Of a stretch of 64,000 bases of DNA, positions 8,376-16,982 are shown piece after piece (the first letter of the stretch is position 1; the number at the start of each line of letters is the position of its first letter). Under the pieces are notes generated by a model. The model had not been told where the DNA came from. It searched no databases and worked only from the letters and a program-made list of their open reading frames with translations. Origin of the DNA: Kitasatospora terrestris (GTDB taxonomy: Bacteria; Actinomycetota; Actinomycetes; Streptomycetales; Streptomycetaceae); NCBI RefSeq assembly GCF_039542905.1, contig NZ_BAABIS010000001.1:372001-436000 (forward strand), in the 5' to 3' direction. A program made the position numbers and the translations under genes.

Positions 8376-9473
8376 TCAGGCCGCGGCCCGATCGCCGCCG
8401 AAGACGGCCCTGATCAGCCGGTCCAGCGCCAGGGGGAAGACCTCCGCCGGGTTCTTGTCCGAGTCCCCGGTGGTCAGCCCGGCCGTCAGGGTCCTGCTCC
8501 CGTCGGGCGCTGCGATCATCAGGGCGCCGTAGCCGCCCGGTGCGCCGCCGTTGTGGTGGACGATCGTGGCGTTGCCCGCCTCCGGGCCGAGGTCCTGGAC
8601 GAACAGGCCGAGGCCGTAGCCGAGCACGCCGCGCGGTGTGAGCATCTCGGCCAGCAGGGGGGCCGGCAGGAGCCTGCCGCCCAGCAGGGCGGCGATGAAG
8701 GCGTGCAGGTCACGGGTGCTGGAAATGAGGTCTCCGGCACCGAACAGGAGCGAGGAGTTCTGTCGGGTGACGTCCTCGACCTTCCAGTCGTCACCGTCCT
8801 GGTAGCGGTAGTAGCCGTGGGCGTGCGGCTCGGGGAGCTCGGGCGAGCCGCCCGGCACGAGGGTGTCCCGCAGCCCGAGCGGTTCGAGGATCCGCGTCCG
8901 CATCACCTCGGCGTACGAGTCTCCGGTGACCTTCTCGATCAGCAGGGCGGCCAGCGTGTAGTTGGTGTTGGAGTAGCTCTGGTCGGTGCCCGGCTCGAAC
9001 CGGGCCGGCCCGGCGAGGGCGTACCGTACGAGCTCCTCCGGCCGGTAGGTGCGGAAGCGGTTCTCCACCCACGGCTTGCCCGCGGCGGGCAGCCCCGGCA
9101 CGAAGGTGCCGTCGGGGGCGAGGTCGCCGGTGTAGCTGGGCAGGCCGCTGGTGTGCTGCAGCAGCATCCGCACCGTGATCCGTGCATCCAGCCCGAGCTC
9201 GGGCAGGTGTTCGGCCACCGGGGTCTCCAGGCCCGTGGCACCGTCCGCCACCAGCTGGAGCACCAGGGTGGCGACGAAGGTCTTGGTGCTGCTGCCGACC
9301 CAGAACCGCCCGTCCGTCGGCGGTTCGCCGCTCTCGCCGAGCCGGCGCACCCCGGCGCTGCCGACCCATTCGCCGCGTTCGTCGTGCACCCGCATCTGCA
9401 CGCCGGCGAAGCCGGCGTCGACGAACTCCTGGACGGCCTTCTGCAGGGCGGGGCGCTCGTGGAACTCGGTCAT
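8376..9473 (-). CDS. Serine hydrolase, beta-lactamase/DD-peptidase fold
   Basis: A 365-residue protein of the class C beta-lactamase family. The nucleophile motif SSTK is at residues 61-64 after RFWVG, and the YSN motif is at 167-169, so the catalytic Ser, Lys and Tyr are present. There is no signal peptide, unlike two related proteins in this window, so it is probably a cytoplasmic esterase or peptidase. The ATG at 9473 gives a full-length domain. The upstream region holds an unusual GTTGCA array that may control it. Confidence 0.88.
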   Translation of the reverse strand: MTEFHERPALQKAVQEFVDAGFAGVQMRVHDERGEWVGSAGVRRLGESGEPPTDGRFWVGSSTKTFVATLVLQLVADGATGLETPVAEHLPELGLDARITVRMLLQHTSGLPSYTGDLAPDGTFVPGLPAAGKPWVENRFRTYRPEELVRYALAGPARFEPGTDQSYSNTNYTLAALLIEKVTGDSYAEVMRTRILEPLGLRDTLVPGGSPELPEPHAHGYYRYQDGDDWKVEDVTRQNSSLLFGAGDLISSTRDLHAFIAALLGGRLLPAPLLAEMLTPRGVLGYGLGLFVQDLGPEAGNATIVHHNGGAPGGYGALMIAAPDGSRTLTAGLTTGDSDKNPAEVFPLALDRLIRAVFGGDRAAA

Positions 9474-9534
9474 GACTGTCTCCGTGTCTCGCGTCTTCCG
9501 TAGTTTCTGACATTGGAAAAGCTACGTTGCTTTC

Positions 9535-9645
9535 GAAACTGATGCAACATCACCGTTGCAGAGACAGGCAATATCCGCAGTTCAAAGCCATCAAATAGTT
9601 GCAATGGGCCTATATCTAACGCAACGACAGTCGGCGACCGTTGCA
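9535..9645. promoter_or_regulatory. Array of six GTTGC(A)/(T)GCAAC elements in an AT-rich region
   Basis: GTTGC-type hexamers occur at 9536-9540, 9543-9548 (reverse), 9555-9560, 9598-9603, 9621-9625 (reverse) and 9640-9645. The stretch 9530-9680 is markedly AT-richer than its neighbours. The elements lie upstream of the serine hydrolase and of the tRNA gene and look like a multi-site operator. The cognate protein is unknown. Confidence 0.45.
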
Positions 9646-9725
9646 ATTCATTGAAGCCGAACGCTACGCCGCCGGTTATCCGTTTCCGTTCCTCGCCCGG
9701 GATGCCGTAAGGTCGTGTTCACCGA

Positions 9726-9799
9726 CGCGGGGTGGAGCAGCTCGGTAGCTCGCTGGGCTCATAACCCAGAGGTCGCAGGTTCAAATCCTGTCCCCGCTA
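9726..9799 (+). tRNA. Initiator tRNA-fMet (CAT)
   Basis: A 74-nucleotide cloverleaf. The acceptor strand CGCGGGG faces CCCCGCT, leaving the C1-T72 mismatch of actinobacterial initiators. The anticodon stem CTGGG/CCCAG has the three G-C pairs required by the initiation machinery, with CTCATAA as loop. The T-loop is TTCAAAT. The discriminator base is A at 9799, and CCA is not encoded. Confidence 0.96.
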
Positions 9800-9803
9800 C
9801 TGC

Positions 9804-9847
9804 AAGGCTCGGGGCCGGAACGCACTGGCGTTCCGGCCCCGAGCCTT
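9804..9847 (+). terminator. Terminator of the tRNA gene
   Basis: A perfect 20-bp stem (9804-9823 with 9828-9847) with the loop ACTG, followed by TTTCC. It starts five bases after the tRNA end. Confidence 0.9.
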
Positions 9848-9876
9848 TTCCGGCGGCGAGTCGAGGAGGGGGCCCG

Positions 9877-10311
9877 GTGGGGGATCTCGATGTGGTCAGG
9901 TTCGGGGACCGGACGAAGAGCGTCACGGTGGTCCTGGACAACCCCGCTGGCGGCGGACGCCACCGGGGCTGGCACGACGCCGAGATCGTGGTCCGGAGCG
10001 GGTTCGTCGACGCGAGCCTGCCGGTGCACCTCACCGACGCCGACCTCGCGGCCCTCGCCCGCTACCTCGACGCCCGGGCCGCCGCCGAGGAGGAGAACGC
10101 CCGGCCGGACGGCTCGTCCTTCGACTGGCCCGAGGCGGGCCGCACCGCCTATCTCCGCCTGATCGCCGACGACGCGTACGTGGTGGAGGTCCGCGACCCG
10201 GTCCAGAGCGGCGTGACGGTGGTCGTGCCGCTGCTGCCGCGCGACGGGTGGGCCGCGCGTGCCGCCACCCGGCTCGACCGGCTGCGCGCGAAGATCGCCG
10301 AGGGCTCCTGA
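9877..10311 (+). CDS. DUF5959-like small protein
   Basis: 144 residues from the GTG at 9877, which has GAGGAGGGGG six bases upstream. The protein opens MGDLDVVRFGDRTKSVTV and contains SGFVDASLPVHLTDADLAAL. It is a compact beta-rich fold with no signal peptide, membrane segment or recognisable catalytic motif, and I place it in the DUF5959 group found next to housekeeping genes in streptomycetes. Its reading frame starts just past the tRNA terminator, so it needs its own promoter or read-through. Confidence 0.65.
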   Translation: MGDLDVVRFGDRTKSVTVVLDNPAGGGRHRGWHDAEIVVRSGFVDASLPVHLTDADLAALARYLDARAAAEEENARPDGSSFDWPEAGRTAYLRLIADDAYVVEVRDPVQSGVTVVVPLLPRDGWAARAATRLDRLRAKIAEGS

Positions 10312-10371
10312 GCGCACCGGCCGGGTGAGGCTCGCCGCGGCCGCCCGGGCCCGGCGACAGGTCGGCGCCGC

Positions 10372-10563
10372 AGCTACGGCGGCGAGCTCTCCCAGCGCGA
10401 GCAGCAGGTCGGCGCGCCGCTCGCGGACGGCGCCTCCACCCAGGACATCGCCCGCGCGCTCTCGCTGTCCCTGCGGACCGCCGAGCACCACGTCGCCGAC
10501 ACGCCCAGGAAGCTCGGCGTGACCCGCGACCGTGTCCGCGGCGCCCACCGTCCTCCCGCCTGA
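10372..10563 (+). pseudogene. Decayed LuxR-type HTH domain (copy A)
   Basis: The plus-strand frame reads GGELSQREQQVGAPLADGA, then DIARALSLSLRTAEHHVADT and RKLGVTRD before the stop at 10561. This is the GerE/LuxR helix-turn-helix of about 60 residues, with the usual LSxREQEV start and the xxTVEHHVxxIxRKLG recognition helix slightly degraded (P in place of the Leu/Ile before RKLG). No start codon or receiver domain precedes it. It resembles copy B at 12966-13160; the two bracket the PP2C gene and the lipoprotein gene. Confidence 0.7.
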
Positions 10564-10579
10564 GCGGCGGGCCGCCCGC

Positions 10580-12256
10580 TCAGGGGACGCGCAGGGCGAG
10601 GAGCGCGACGTCGTCGTCGTTGTCCGCCGGGCGGACCCGGTCCAGGAGCAAGTCGCAGAAGGCGTCCAGCGGCCGTTGGGCGAGCGCCGCGGCGTGGCGG
10701 CGCAGCCGGGCCAGACCGGGGTCGACGCCCTCGGTGGGCGACTCGACCAGGCCGTCGGTGTAGAACAGCAGGGTCGAGCCGGCGGGCAGGTCCATCGTGA
10801 CGTGGCGGCGGGTGAAGGGCATCCCGGTGCCGAGCAGCAGGACCCGGCCGTCCTCCAGGTAGGCGGCCTGCCCGTCCCGGGTCACCAGCAGGGGCGGGGG
10901 ATGGCCCGCGTTGGCCCAGCGCAGGGCCCAGCCGCCGTCGTCCCCGCGGTGCAGCCGGGCGAGGACGAGGGTGGCCATGGTGACGTCCGACAGGTGGGTC
11001 ATCGCCTGGTCCAGGCGGTCCACGATGGCGCCGGGCGGCTCCTGGTGCGACCAGGCGAGGGCGCGGAGCATGTTGCGGACCTGTGCCATGCCGGCGGCCG
11101 CGTCCAGGTCGTGGCCGACGACGTCGCCGACCACCAGGGCGGTGCTTCCGTCGGGCAGGTCGAAGGCGTCGTACCAGTCGCCGCCGACCTGGGACGCGTC
11201 CGGGGCGGGCAGGTACCGGGCCGCCATCCGCACGCCCGGGACGTCGGGCAGGCGGGGCAGCAGGTGCCGCTGCATGGTCTCCGCGACGTAGCGCTGCCGC
11301 TGGTAGAGGCGCGAGTTGGACAGGGCCAGCCCCGCACGCCGGGCAATGTCCTCCAGCAGGGACAGGTCCTCGGTGTCGAACTCGGCGTCGGCGGCCGCCC
11401 GGCCGATGGTCAGCGCGCCCAGCACCTCACGGGGGCCGCGCATCGGCGCGATCGCGGCCGAACCCATCCCGGTCTCGGCGAACAGCTCGCGCTGCACCAC
11501 GGCGATCCCCGAGTCGGGCTCCGCCCGGTAGACCTCGGGGCCGACCAGCGAGGCCGCACTGCCGCGCAGGGCCCGCGACAGCGGCATGCCGGAGCGCGGG
11601 GAGACCGGCGGCAGCGGGCCCTCCAGGTCTTCGCGCCGCACCAGCCGCCCCGCCTCGTGGTGCACCACGGCGGTCCGCCACACCTCACCCTGCTCGTCCG
11701 CCAGGTCGACCACCGCCCAGTCGGCCAACCGCGGGACCATCAGTTCGACCAGCCGTGCGACGCACTCCCGCTCGTGCAGCGTGGAGGTCAGCCGGGAGGT
11801 GGTCTCGGCCAGCAGCGCCAGCCGCTCCAGTTGCGAGAGCGAACCGCCGCGGCGGCCGGTCTCCCGGGGCCGGGCCTCGTGGAAGAGCACCGTCATGCCC
11901 GCCCCCGCACCGTCCCAGCGGCAGGGGGCGGCCGTCCACTCGACCGGGAGCAGCGACCCGTCGGCGCACGCGAACCAGGCCCGGGACTCCCCCTGGACCG
12001 GTCGGCGGGAGAGCAAGGCGTGCAGGAAGGGGCACTGCGCCGCCGGCGCCGTCCCGCCGTCCTCCGTCCGGTGCAGCAGCTCGTGCTGGTCCCGACCGAG
12101 GACGTCCTCCTCCGCGTACCCCAGCAGCTCCAGACCGCGGACGTCGACGGCGACGATCCGGCCACCGTCGTCCACGACGTACCCGCCGAGGTCGGTCCGG
12201 TCGGGCCAGAGGCCCGCCCCCGCCGCGACACTGCTGAGTGCACCAGTTCCGGTCAT
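10580..12256 (-). CDS. PAS-GAF-PP2C (SpoIIE-type) protein phosphatase
   Basis: 558 residues. A PAS domain (YVVDDGGRIVAVDVRGLELL, about 20-115) is followed by a GAF domain (about 150-310) and a PPM/SpoIIE phosphatase domain from about 330. The phosphatase domain has the metal-binding stretch VGGDWYDAF near residue 355 and VGDVVGHDLDAAA after it, so it should be active. Such proteins dephosphorylate anti-anti-sigma factors in partner-switching circuits and respond to a signal through PAS/GAF. The start at 12256 has GGAGGAG upstream. No anti-sigma or anti-anti-sigma gene is near, so the partner is elsewhere. Confidence 0.88.
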   Translation of the reverse strand: MTGTGALSSVAAGAGLWPDRTDLGGYVVDDGGRIVAVDVRGLELLGYAEEDVLGRDQHELLHRTEDGGTAPAAQCPFLHALLSRRPVQGESRAWFACADGSLLPVEWTAAPCRWDGAGAGMTVLFHEARPRETGRRGGSLSQLERLALLAETTSRLTSTLHERECVARLVELMVPRLADWAVVDLADEQGEVWRTAVVHHEAGRLVRREDLEGPLPPVSPRSGMPLSRALRGSAASLVGPEVYRAEPDSGIAVVQRELFAETGMGSAAIAPMRGPREVLGALTIGRAAADAEFDTEDLSLLEDIARRAGLALSNSRLYQRQRYVAETMQRHLLPRLPDVPGVRMAARYLPAPDASQVGGDWYDAFDLPDGSTALVVGDVVGHDLDAAAGMAQVRNMLRALAWSHQEPPGAIVDRLDQAMTHLSDVTMATLVLARLHRGDDGGWALRWANAGHPPPLLVTRDGQAAYLEDGRVLLLGTGMPFTRRHVTMDLPAGSTLLFYTDGLVESPTEGVDPGLARLRRHAAALAQRPLDAFCDLLLDRVRPADNDDDVALLALRVP

Positions 12257-12300
12257 CAGGACATTCTCCTCCATCTCCGGCCGAGGTGTCACGGACATGC

Positions 12301-12882
12301 TCAGGGGGTGACGCTCAGCCCCTGAGCGACGAGGACGACGGTCCGCTGCGCGTCGACCCGGACGGTGAAGACGTTGCCGCGCCAGCCGTACGCGCCCGAA
12401 GCGGCCTTGCCGGCGCGGTGCGCGTCGAACAGCGCGGCCAGGTCCTCGGTGGTGGCGGCGGGCCCCTGCTTCCCGTCCGGGGACTGGAGCAGAACCTTGG
12501 CGGTGGGCGCGACGGAGTAGGTCTCGGTCACCGCGCCGGACTGCTGCTCCACGGTCGGCGCGGCGGCCGCGCCGTGGCAGGTGACCTTGGGGGCACTGGC
12601 GTTGAGCACCAGCGTGCCGCCCTCGCGCTGGACGCTCTCGACGAACACCCACCGCGCCCCGGTCGCCGGTCCGCACGGCTCCTTGCCCCCGGCGGACGGC
12701 GAGGCGGAGGCTGCGGCGGAGGGCGAACCGGAGGCTCCGGCAGAGGGTGCCGCGGGCCCGGGGCCGGAAGCGGGCGGCGCCGCCGCCGCGGGGTGCCCGT
12801 CGCCGCCCGAGCCGCAGGCGGTCAGCAGGACGGCGGCTGCGGCGAGGGCGCAGGTGCGAGCGAGACGTGCGGATGCGGACAT
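12301..12882 (-). CDS. Lipoprotein of unknown function
   Basis: 193 residues with a clear lipobox (AAAAVLLTACGSGGDG), so it is probably anchored outside the membrane. A Pro/Ala/Gly/Ser-rich linker of about 50 residues follows, then a globular domain containing VNASAPKVTCHG-like and YSVAPTAKVLLQSPDG-type strands that I do not recognise. I chose the ATG at 12882 because it immediately precedes the basic residues of the signal peptide and has GGGGGAG upstream. It ends 45 bases before the PP2C start on the same strand, so the two are probably co-transcribed. Confidence 0.75.
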   Translation of the reverse strand: MSASARLARTCALAAAAVLLTACGSGGDGHPAAAAPPASGPGPAAPSAGASGSPSAAASASPSAGGKEPCGPATGARWVFVESVQREGGTLVLNASAPKVTCHGAAAAPTVEQQSGAVTETYSVAPTAKVLLQSPDGKQGPAATTEDLAALFDAHRAGKAASGAYGWRGNVFTVRVDAQRTVVLVAQGLSVTP

Positions 12883-12965
12883 GGTGATGGCACTCCCCCG
12901 GGACGGTGAACGTACCCGCCCCCGGCGACGGCCCGTGTCGGCCACCGTGCCGCCGTGAACGGATC

Positions 12966-13310
12966 ATGACACCGTATCAGTTCATGATCGGCGACCGGCG
13001 GTCCCTCGCCGGAGCGCCGGCCACCGCCACGCACGCCACCGGCGCCGGGAATCGCGACATCGCGGCCGCCCTCTCCCTCTCGCCGCGGACCGTCGAGCAC
13101 CACGTCGCCAACACCCTCAGGAAGCTCGGCACCACCCGCGCGCGCCTGCGCGGCCCCGGGCACCCGCAGCGGCGGGGCACCTCGCAGGCGACGGGCGGTG
13201 CGCTGGACCTCGGCCGGAACACCCGGGGCACGGAACCCCGGCCGGAAAACCCGGTGCGCGGCGCCCGGCGCCCGGATAGCGTCGGGGCTTTGCCGAATTG
13301 CGGACGGTAG
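12966..13310 (+). pseudogene. Decayed LuxR-type HTH fragment (copy B)
   Basis: The open frame runs from the ATG at 12966 to the stop at 13308-13310. Only the central part is conserved: DIAAALSLSPRTVEHHVANT followed by LRKLGTTRARL, a LuxR recognition helix with good consensus. Upstream residues only loosely follow the family and the downstream 45 codons are low-complexity Arg/Pro. There is no receiver domain or convincing ribosome site. DNA identity with copy A is obvious around CGAGCACCACGTCGCC and AGGAAGCTCGGC. It may be an orphan HTH protein but is more likely a remnant. Confidence 0.6.
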
Positions 13311-13322
13311 GGGCGGATTCTG

Positions 13323-14579
13323 ATGGCGGGCAGGGACGGCCGCGGCCTCGGGCGCGGTTTCACCACGCTGTGGTCGGCGGCGGCGGTGTCGGCACTCGGG
13401 GACGGGATCGTCGCGGCGGCTGCTCCGCTGCTGGTGACCTCGCTGACCAGGGACCCGGTCCTGGTCGGGCTGTCGGTGTTCGTGCAGCAGCTGCCGTGGC
13501 TGCTGCTGGCGCCGGTCAGCGGCGTGCTGGTCGACCGGGTGGACCGGCGGCGCCTGGCGCTGGTGATGAACGCGGCGCGGGCCGCGCTGACCGCGGTGCT
13601 GGCGGGTGCGGTGTTCGCCGGCGTGGTGTCGCTCCCGCTGGTCTACGGGATCGGCCTGCTGCTGGGCTGCTGTGCGGCGCTCGGCGACAACGCGTCCGGG
13701 GCGATGCTGCCGGCGGTGGTCGCCGACGCCGATCTGCCGCGCGCCAACTCCCGGATGTTCGGCGCGTACTCGGTGCTCAACAAGCTCTGCGGACCGCCGC
13801 TGGGCGCGGCGCTGTTCGGGGTGGCCGCGGGTCTGCCGCTAGCCGTGGACGCGGTGAGCTTCGTCGGGGCCGCCGCGCTGCTGTCGGCGCTGCGGCTGGT
13901 GTCCGACACCCCCGGGCGGCCGGCGGAACGCGCGCCGGTGCGGCGGCAGTTCACGGAGGGCGTCCGCTGGCTGTGGGGGCAGCCCGCGGTGCGGGCGCTG
14001 ACGCTGGCCCTGTGCCTGATGAACGTGACGCTGATCGCCGGGTTCTCGGTGCTGGTGCTCTACGCCCGCGAGCACCTGGGCCTGTCCGAGTTCGGCTACG
14101 GCGTCCTGCTCACCGCCTCGGCACTCGGCGGCCTGGTCGGAGCGGCGGTCGCGCCGCGCCTGCAGGCCCGGTTCCCGTCCTCGGTGCTGCTGCGCACCGG
14201 GCTGGTGCTGGAGACGCTCACCCACGTCGGCCTGGCGCTGGCCGGGTCGCCGTGGGTGGCGGGCGCGGTGCTGGGCATGTTCGGTGTGCACGGCGCGGTG
14301 TGGATGGGTGTGGACCGGACGCTGGTGCAGCGTGCGGTGCCGGACGAGCTGCGCGGACGGGTGACCAGCGTCTTCATGGCGCTGGCGGTGGGCGGCTCGG
14401 CGCTGGGCGCGGTGATCGGCGGTCCGCTGGCCCGGGCGTTCGGCCTCACCGGCCCGTTCTGGTTCTCCGCGGTGGTGATGGCCGGACTGACCGTCTTCGC
14501 CTGGCGCCCGTTCGGCCGGGCCATCGACGATCCGGCGCCGCTCCCCTCCCCCGGGCCCGCCGCGGTCGCCACGAACTGA
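13323..14579 (+). CDS. MFS exporter (EntS/MFS_3-like)
   Basis: 418 residues with about twelve hydrophobic helices. The first loop has GVLVDRVDRRRLALVMN, the MFS motif A region, and the protein has the layout of EntS-type and drug exporters (N-terminal FTTLWSAAAVSALGDGI). It probably expels a small molecule with proton antiport. A -10 like TAGCGT lies at 13276-13281. It stands alone, with no neighbouring biosynthetic genes to suggest a substrate. Confidence 0.85.
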   Translation: MAGRDGRGLGRGFTTLWSAAAVSALGDGIVAAAAPLLVTSLTRDPVLVGLSVFVQQLPWLLLAPVSGVLVDRVDRRRLALVMNAARAALTAVLAGAVFAGVVSLPLVYGIGLLLGCCAALGDNASGAMLPAVVADADLPRANSRMFGAYSVLNKLCGPPLGAALFGVAAGLPLAVDAVSFVGAAALLSALRLVSDTPGRPAERAPVRRQFTEGVRWLWGQPAVRALTLALCLMNVTLIAGFSVLVLYAREHLGLSEFGYGVLLTASALGGLVGAAVAPRLQARFPSSVLLRTGLVLETLTHVGLALAGSPWVAGAVLGMFGVHGAVWMGVDRTLVQRAVPDELRGRVTSVFMALAVGGSALGAVIGGPLARAFGLTGPFWFSAVVMAGLTVFAWRPFGRAIDDPAPLPSPGPAAVATN

Positions 14580-14711
14580 CCGCGTCGAGGCCCGTGACCA
14601 CGTCGCTCCCCCCTCCACGCAGCCGAAGGAACCACGGCTGTCCCCCGAGCGCGTGACACCGCCCGGGCGGCCGCCCGGTGGGGACGGCATCGACGGATAG
14701 CGTCGACCGGC

Positions 14712-15428
14712 ATGGACGCCCCCGACCGCGACCCCGACCCCGACCCCGACCGCGACCGCGACCGCGACCGCGACGAGGGCATGGTCTGGTACGCGGCGTA
14801 CGGCTCCAACATGGACGCGCGCCGGCTCGCCGCCTACATCGCCGGCGGGCGTCCCCCCGGTGGCAGTCGCAGCTACCCCGGCTGCCGCGACCGCCGACTG
14901 CCCGACCGGGCCGTACCGCTGCTGCTCCCCGGGCTGTTGTACTTCGCGCTGGAGTCGCGCGTCTGGACCGGCGGCCTCGGCTTCTACGACCCCGCCCAGC
15001 CCGGTGAGATGCCCGCCCGGGCCTACCTCGTCACGCCCCAGCAGCTCGCTGACATCGCCGCCCAGGAGATGCACCGGGCACCCGGCGCCGACCTCCCGCT
15101 GAACCCGGCCCTCACCCGCGGAACCGACCGGCTCGGCCCGGGACGGTACGAGACGCTGGTCTGCCCCGGCATGCTCGACGGCCTGCCCGTGTACACCCTC
15201 ACCGCGCCGTGGGGCCTCGCCGACGCCGACCTCAACCCGCCGTCCGCCGGGTACCTCGCGAACTTTGCCGCCGGTCTCGCCGACGCCCACGGTTGGCGGC
15301 TCGACCGCTCCGCCGTGTACCTCGCCACCCGTCCCGGGGCGGCCGGTCACTGGACGGCCGGGAGCGTCATGGAGGCTCTCCGCGCCGCGGCGGAGGACAG
15401 CACCTCGGCGCTCGACGAGCCGCCCTGA
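14712..15428 (+). CDS. GGCT-like fold protein
   Basis: After an unusual Asp/Pro/Arg repeat leader of 23 residues, the protein reads MVWYAAYGSNMDARRLAAY, the YGSN substrate loop of gamma-glutamylcyclotransferase-like proteins. The rest (about 215 residues) matches a streptomycete family sometimes mislabelled histone deacetylase. A -10 box TAGCGT at 14698-14703 ends eight bases before the ATG at 14712, which fits a leaderless message starting there. A second start at 14781 would remove the repeat. The true reaction is unknown. Confidence 0.65.
   Translation: MDAPDRDPDPDPDRDRDRDRDEGMVWYAAYGSNMDARRLAAYIAGGRPPGGSRSYPGCRDRRLPDRAVPLLLPGLLYFALESRVWTGGLGFYDPAQPGEMPARAYLVTPQQLADIAAQEMHRAPGADLPLNPALTRGTDRLGPGRYETLVCPGMLDGLPVYTLTAPWGLADADLNPPSAGYLANFAAGLADAHGWRLDRSAVYLATRPGAAGHWTAGSVMEALRAAAEDSTSALDEPP
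14723..14774 (+). repeat. Hexanucleotide repeat CGACC(C/G)
   Basis: About eight tandem 6-bp units encode alternating Asp-Pro and then Asp-Arg at the start of the GGCT-like gene. Such tracts change length by slippage without shifting the frame. Confidence 0.8.
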
Positions 15429-15489
15429 CCACCCGCCACCGCAAGGGGCCGCCGGCACCTCGCACGCCGACGGACCGGGCCTCCCGGCG

Positions 15490-16245
15490 TCAGGTCCGGC
15501 GGCCCGCCAGCAGGCCGTCGATGGCCGGGCCGAGGTAGCCGCGCGTCAGCTCCGCCCGGCGCTCGGCCCACTGCGGGGACGCCGGAGCAGGACTGCCGTA
15601 CCGCCGCTGCCGGACGTCCTCCACCACCTGTGCCGGGGCGCCGAGCTCCACCAGGACCTCCAACGCCTCGCCCTTGGTGATCAGCCGTCCGCTCTCCAGC
15701 GTCTTCGCCGCCCTCGCCAGGGTGAGCAGGCCGAGATCCACCCAGATGTCCCGGCGCCACCGTTCGGGGTGGTCGAGCGCGGGCCGCCAGTACTCCCGCA
15801 GGTCGTCCGCGACGAACCCGGCGAGCTCGCGCCCGGTCACCGGCGGCACCAGGCCGGCCGGCGGCGGTCCGTGCAGCACCGCCCCGAAGCGGTGCAGCTC
15901 CGCGCGGGTCACCGGGGTGACCGGACGGCGCATCAGCTCCTGGTGGGCCCAGGTGAGGTGCCGCGCGGAGACGTCGTCCCAGTCACCCGCGGCGACGTAG
16001 CTGCAGTGCAGCGCCGAGGCCTGCGGGAGCTCCGCCGCCAGCGACTCGTGGAGCCGGACCAGCCGCGCCTCCTGCTCCGGGGAGGGCCGCCGCGCCACGA
16101 CGGCGATCAGGTCGAGGTCACTGCGGCCCGGCCGGTAGTCGCCCCCGGCCAGCGAGCCGTGCGCCCAGACCGCGACGACCGACGGCATCGGCCGCAGCAG
16201 ACCCACGAACCGGTCCAGGAGCTGACGGGTCGCATCGTCTGCCAT
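15490..16245 (-). CDS. AadA-like nucleotidyltransferase
   Basis: 251 residues. The N-terminal nucleotidyltransferase domain has HGSLAGGDYRPGRSDLDLI (residues about 30-48), giving the GS motif and the DxD metal ligands. The C-terminal half, with LLTLARAAKTLESGRLITKGEA, resembles the helical domain of aminoglycoside 3''-adenylyltransferases. It might adenylate an aminoglycoside, but chromosomal members in actinomycetes are often not resistance genes. The ATG at 16245 puts the core at the usual position. Confidence 0.75.
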   Translation of the reverse strand: MADDATRQLLDRFVGLLRPMPSVVAVWAHGSLAGGDYRPGRSDLDLIAVVARRPSPEQEARLVRLHESLAAELPQASALHCSYVAAGDWDDVSARHLTWAHQELMRRPVTPVTRAELHRFGAVLHGPPPAGLVPPVTGRELAGFVADDLREYWRPALDHPERWRRDIWVDLGLLTLARAAKTLESGRLITKGEALEVLVELGAPAQVVEDVRQRRYGSPAPASPQWAERRAELTRGYLGPAIDGLLAGRRT

Positions 16246-16429
16246 GCGGGCATGCTCCCACACCGCCACCCCGACGAAGCCATGTTGAACGCGTTCAAAA
16301 TATCTGCCACCATGATCGGCGAGGCACCGGCCGCAGGCTCGGGCCTCCCCGCCGACGCCACAGCCGTCGGACGGATCGGAGTACCGCGCCGGGCCCAACG
16401 CCGCCCGGGCGGACGTCGGAGGGGACGAC

Positions 16430-16822
16430 ATGATCCTGGCGATTCCGCTACTGCTCATCGGACTGGCCCTCACCGCCGCGGCACCGTTCGCCGCCGCCTG
16501 GGCCACCAACGAGCTGGCCCGCCGCCTCCGCCTGCCGGCGCGCATCGCCCTCGCCGCGCTCGCGGTCGCCGCCTCGCTGTGGTGGCTGCTCGCCGACGAC
16601 CCCGCCCTCTACCTGCTCGGCGCCCTCTCCTCGTGGGCCGCCGTCGCGGTCGCCACCACCGCCGCGACCGTGCGGGTCGTCCGGCGCCGGGCCATGGACC
16701 CGGGCCGGCTGCAGCGACGGATCGACGCCTGGCACGCCACCCACGCCGCCATGCAGCCCGCCCACCCCGCCATGCCGCCCGGCTGGTACGGCGGCCCGAC
16801 CCAGTGGCCCCACCAGCCCTGA
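16430..16822 (+). CDS. Small integral membrane protein
   Basis: 130 residues with three hydrophobic helices (MILAIPLLLIGLALTAAAPF, a second with LAALAVAASLWWLL, a third with LLGALSSWAAVAVATTAA), then a basic stretch VRRRAMDPGRLQRRIDAW and a Pro/Trp/Met-rich tail. The sequence just before the ATG is GGAGGGGACGAC. I do not recognise a family. Confidence 0.7.
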   Translation: MILAIPLLLIGLALTAAAPFAAAWATNELARRLRLPARIALAALAVAASLWWLLADDPALYLLGALSSWAAVAVATTAATVRVVRRRAMDPGRLQRRIDAWHATHAAMQPAHPAMPPGWYGGPTQWPHQP

Positions 16823-16850
16823 CCCCTGCGATCTGCGACCTCCCCGTGCG

Positions 16851-16900
16851 CCCTGCCCTCGCCCTGCCCCCCTGCCCCCCCTGCCCCTGCCCCCTGCGCC
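16851..16900 (+). repeat. C-rich low-complexity tract
   Basis: Repeated CCCCTG/CCCCCTG units form a polypyrimidine stretch between the membrane protein gene and the coiled-coil protein gene. No gene or hairpin is evident. Confidence 0.6.
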
Positions 16901-16982
16901 GAGCGGCGCAGCCCCGCGTGCAGCACGCCGCCGGAGGTGAGCGAATCGCCGTAGCGGCGACGGCGGGCAGTGGAGGCGAACG

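Noticed and set aside
9726..9847. tRNA gene considered as an integration site for a mobile element
   Set aside because: No integrase gene and no repeat of the tRNA 3' end are seen in the window.
10532..12325. Plus-strand frame opposite the PP2C phosphatase gene
   Set aside because: It has no family match and conflicts with strong PAS, GAF and PP2C motifs on the minus strand.
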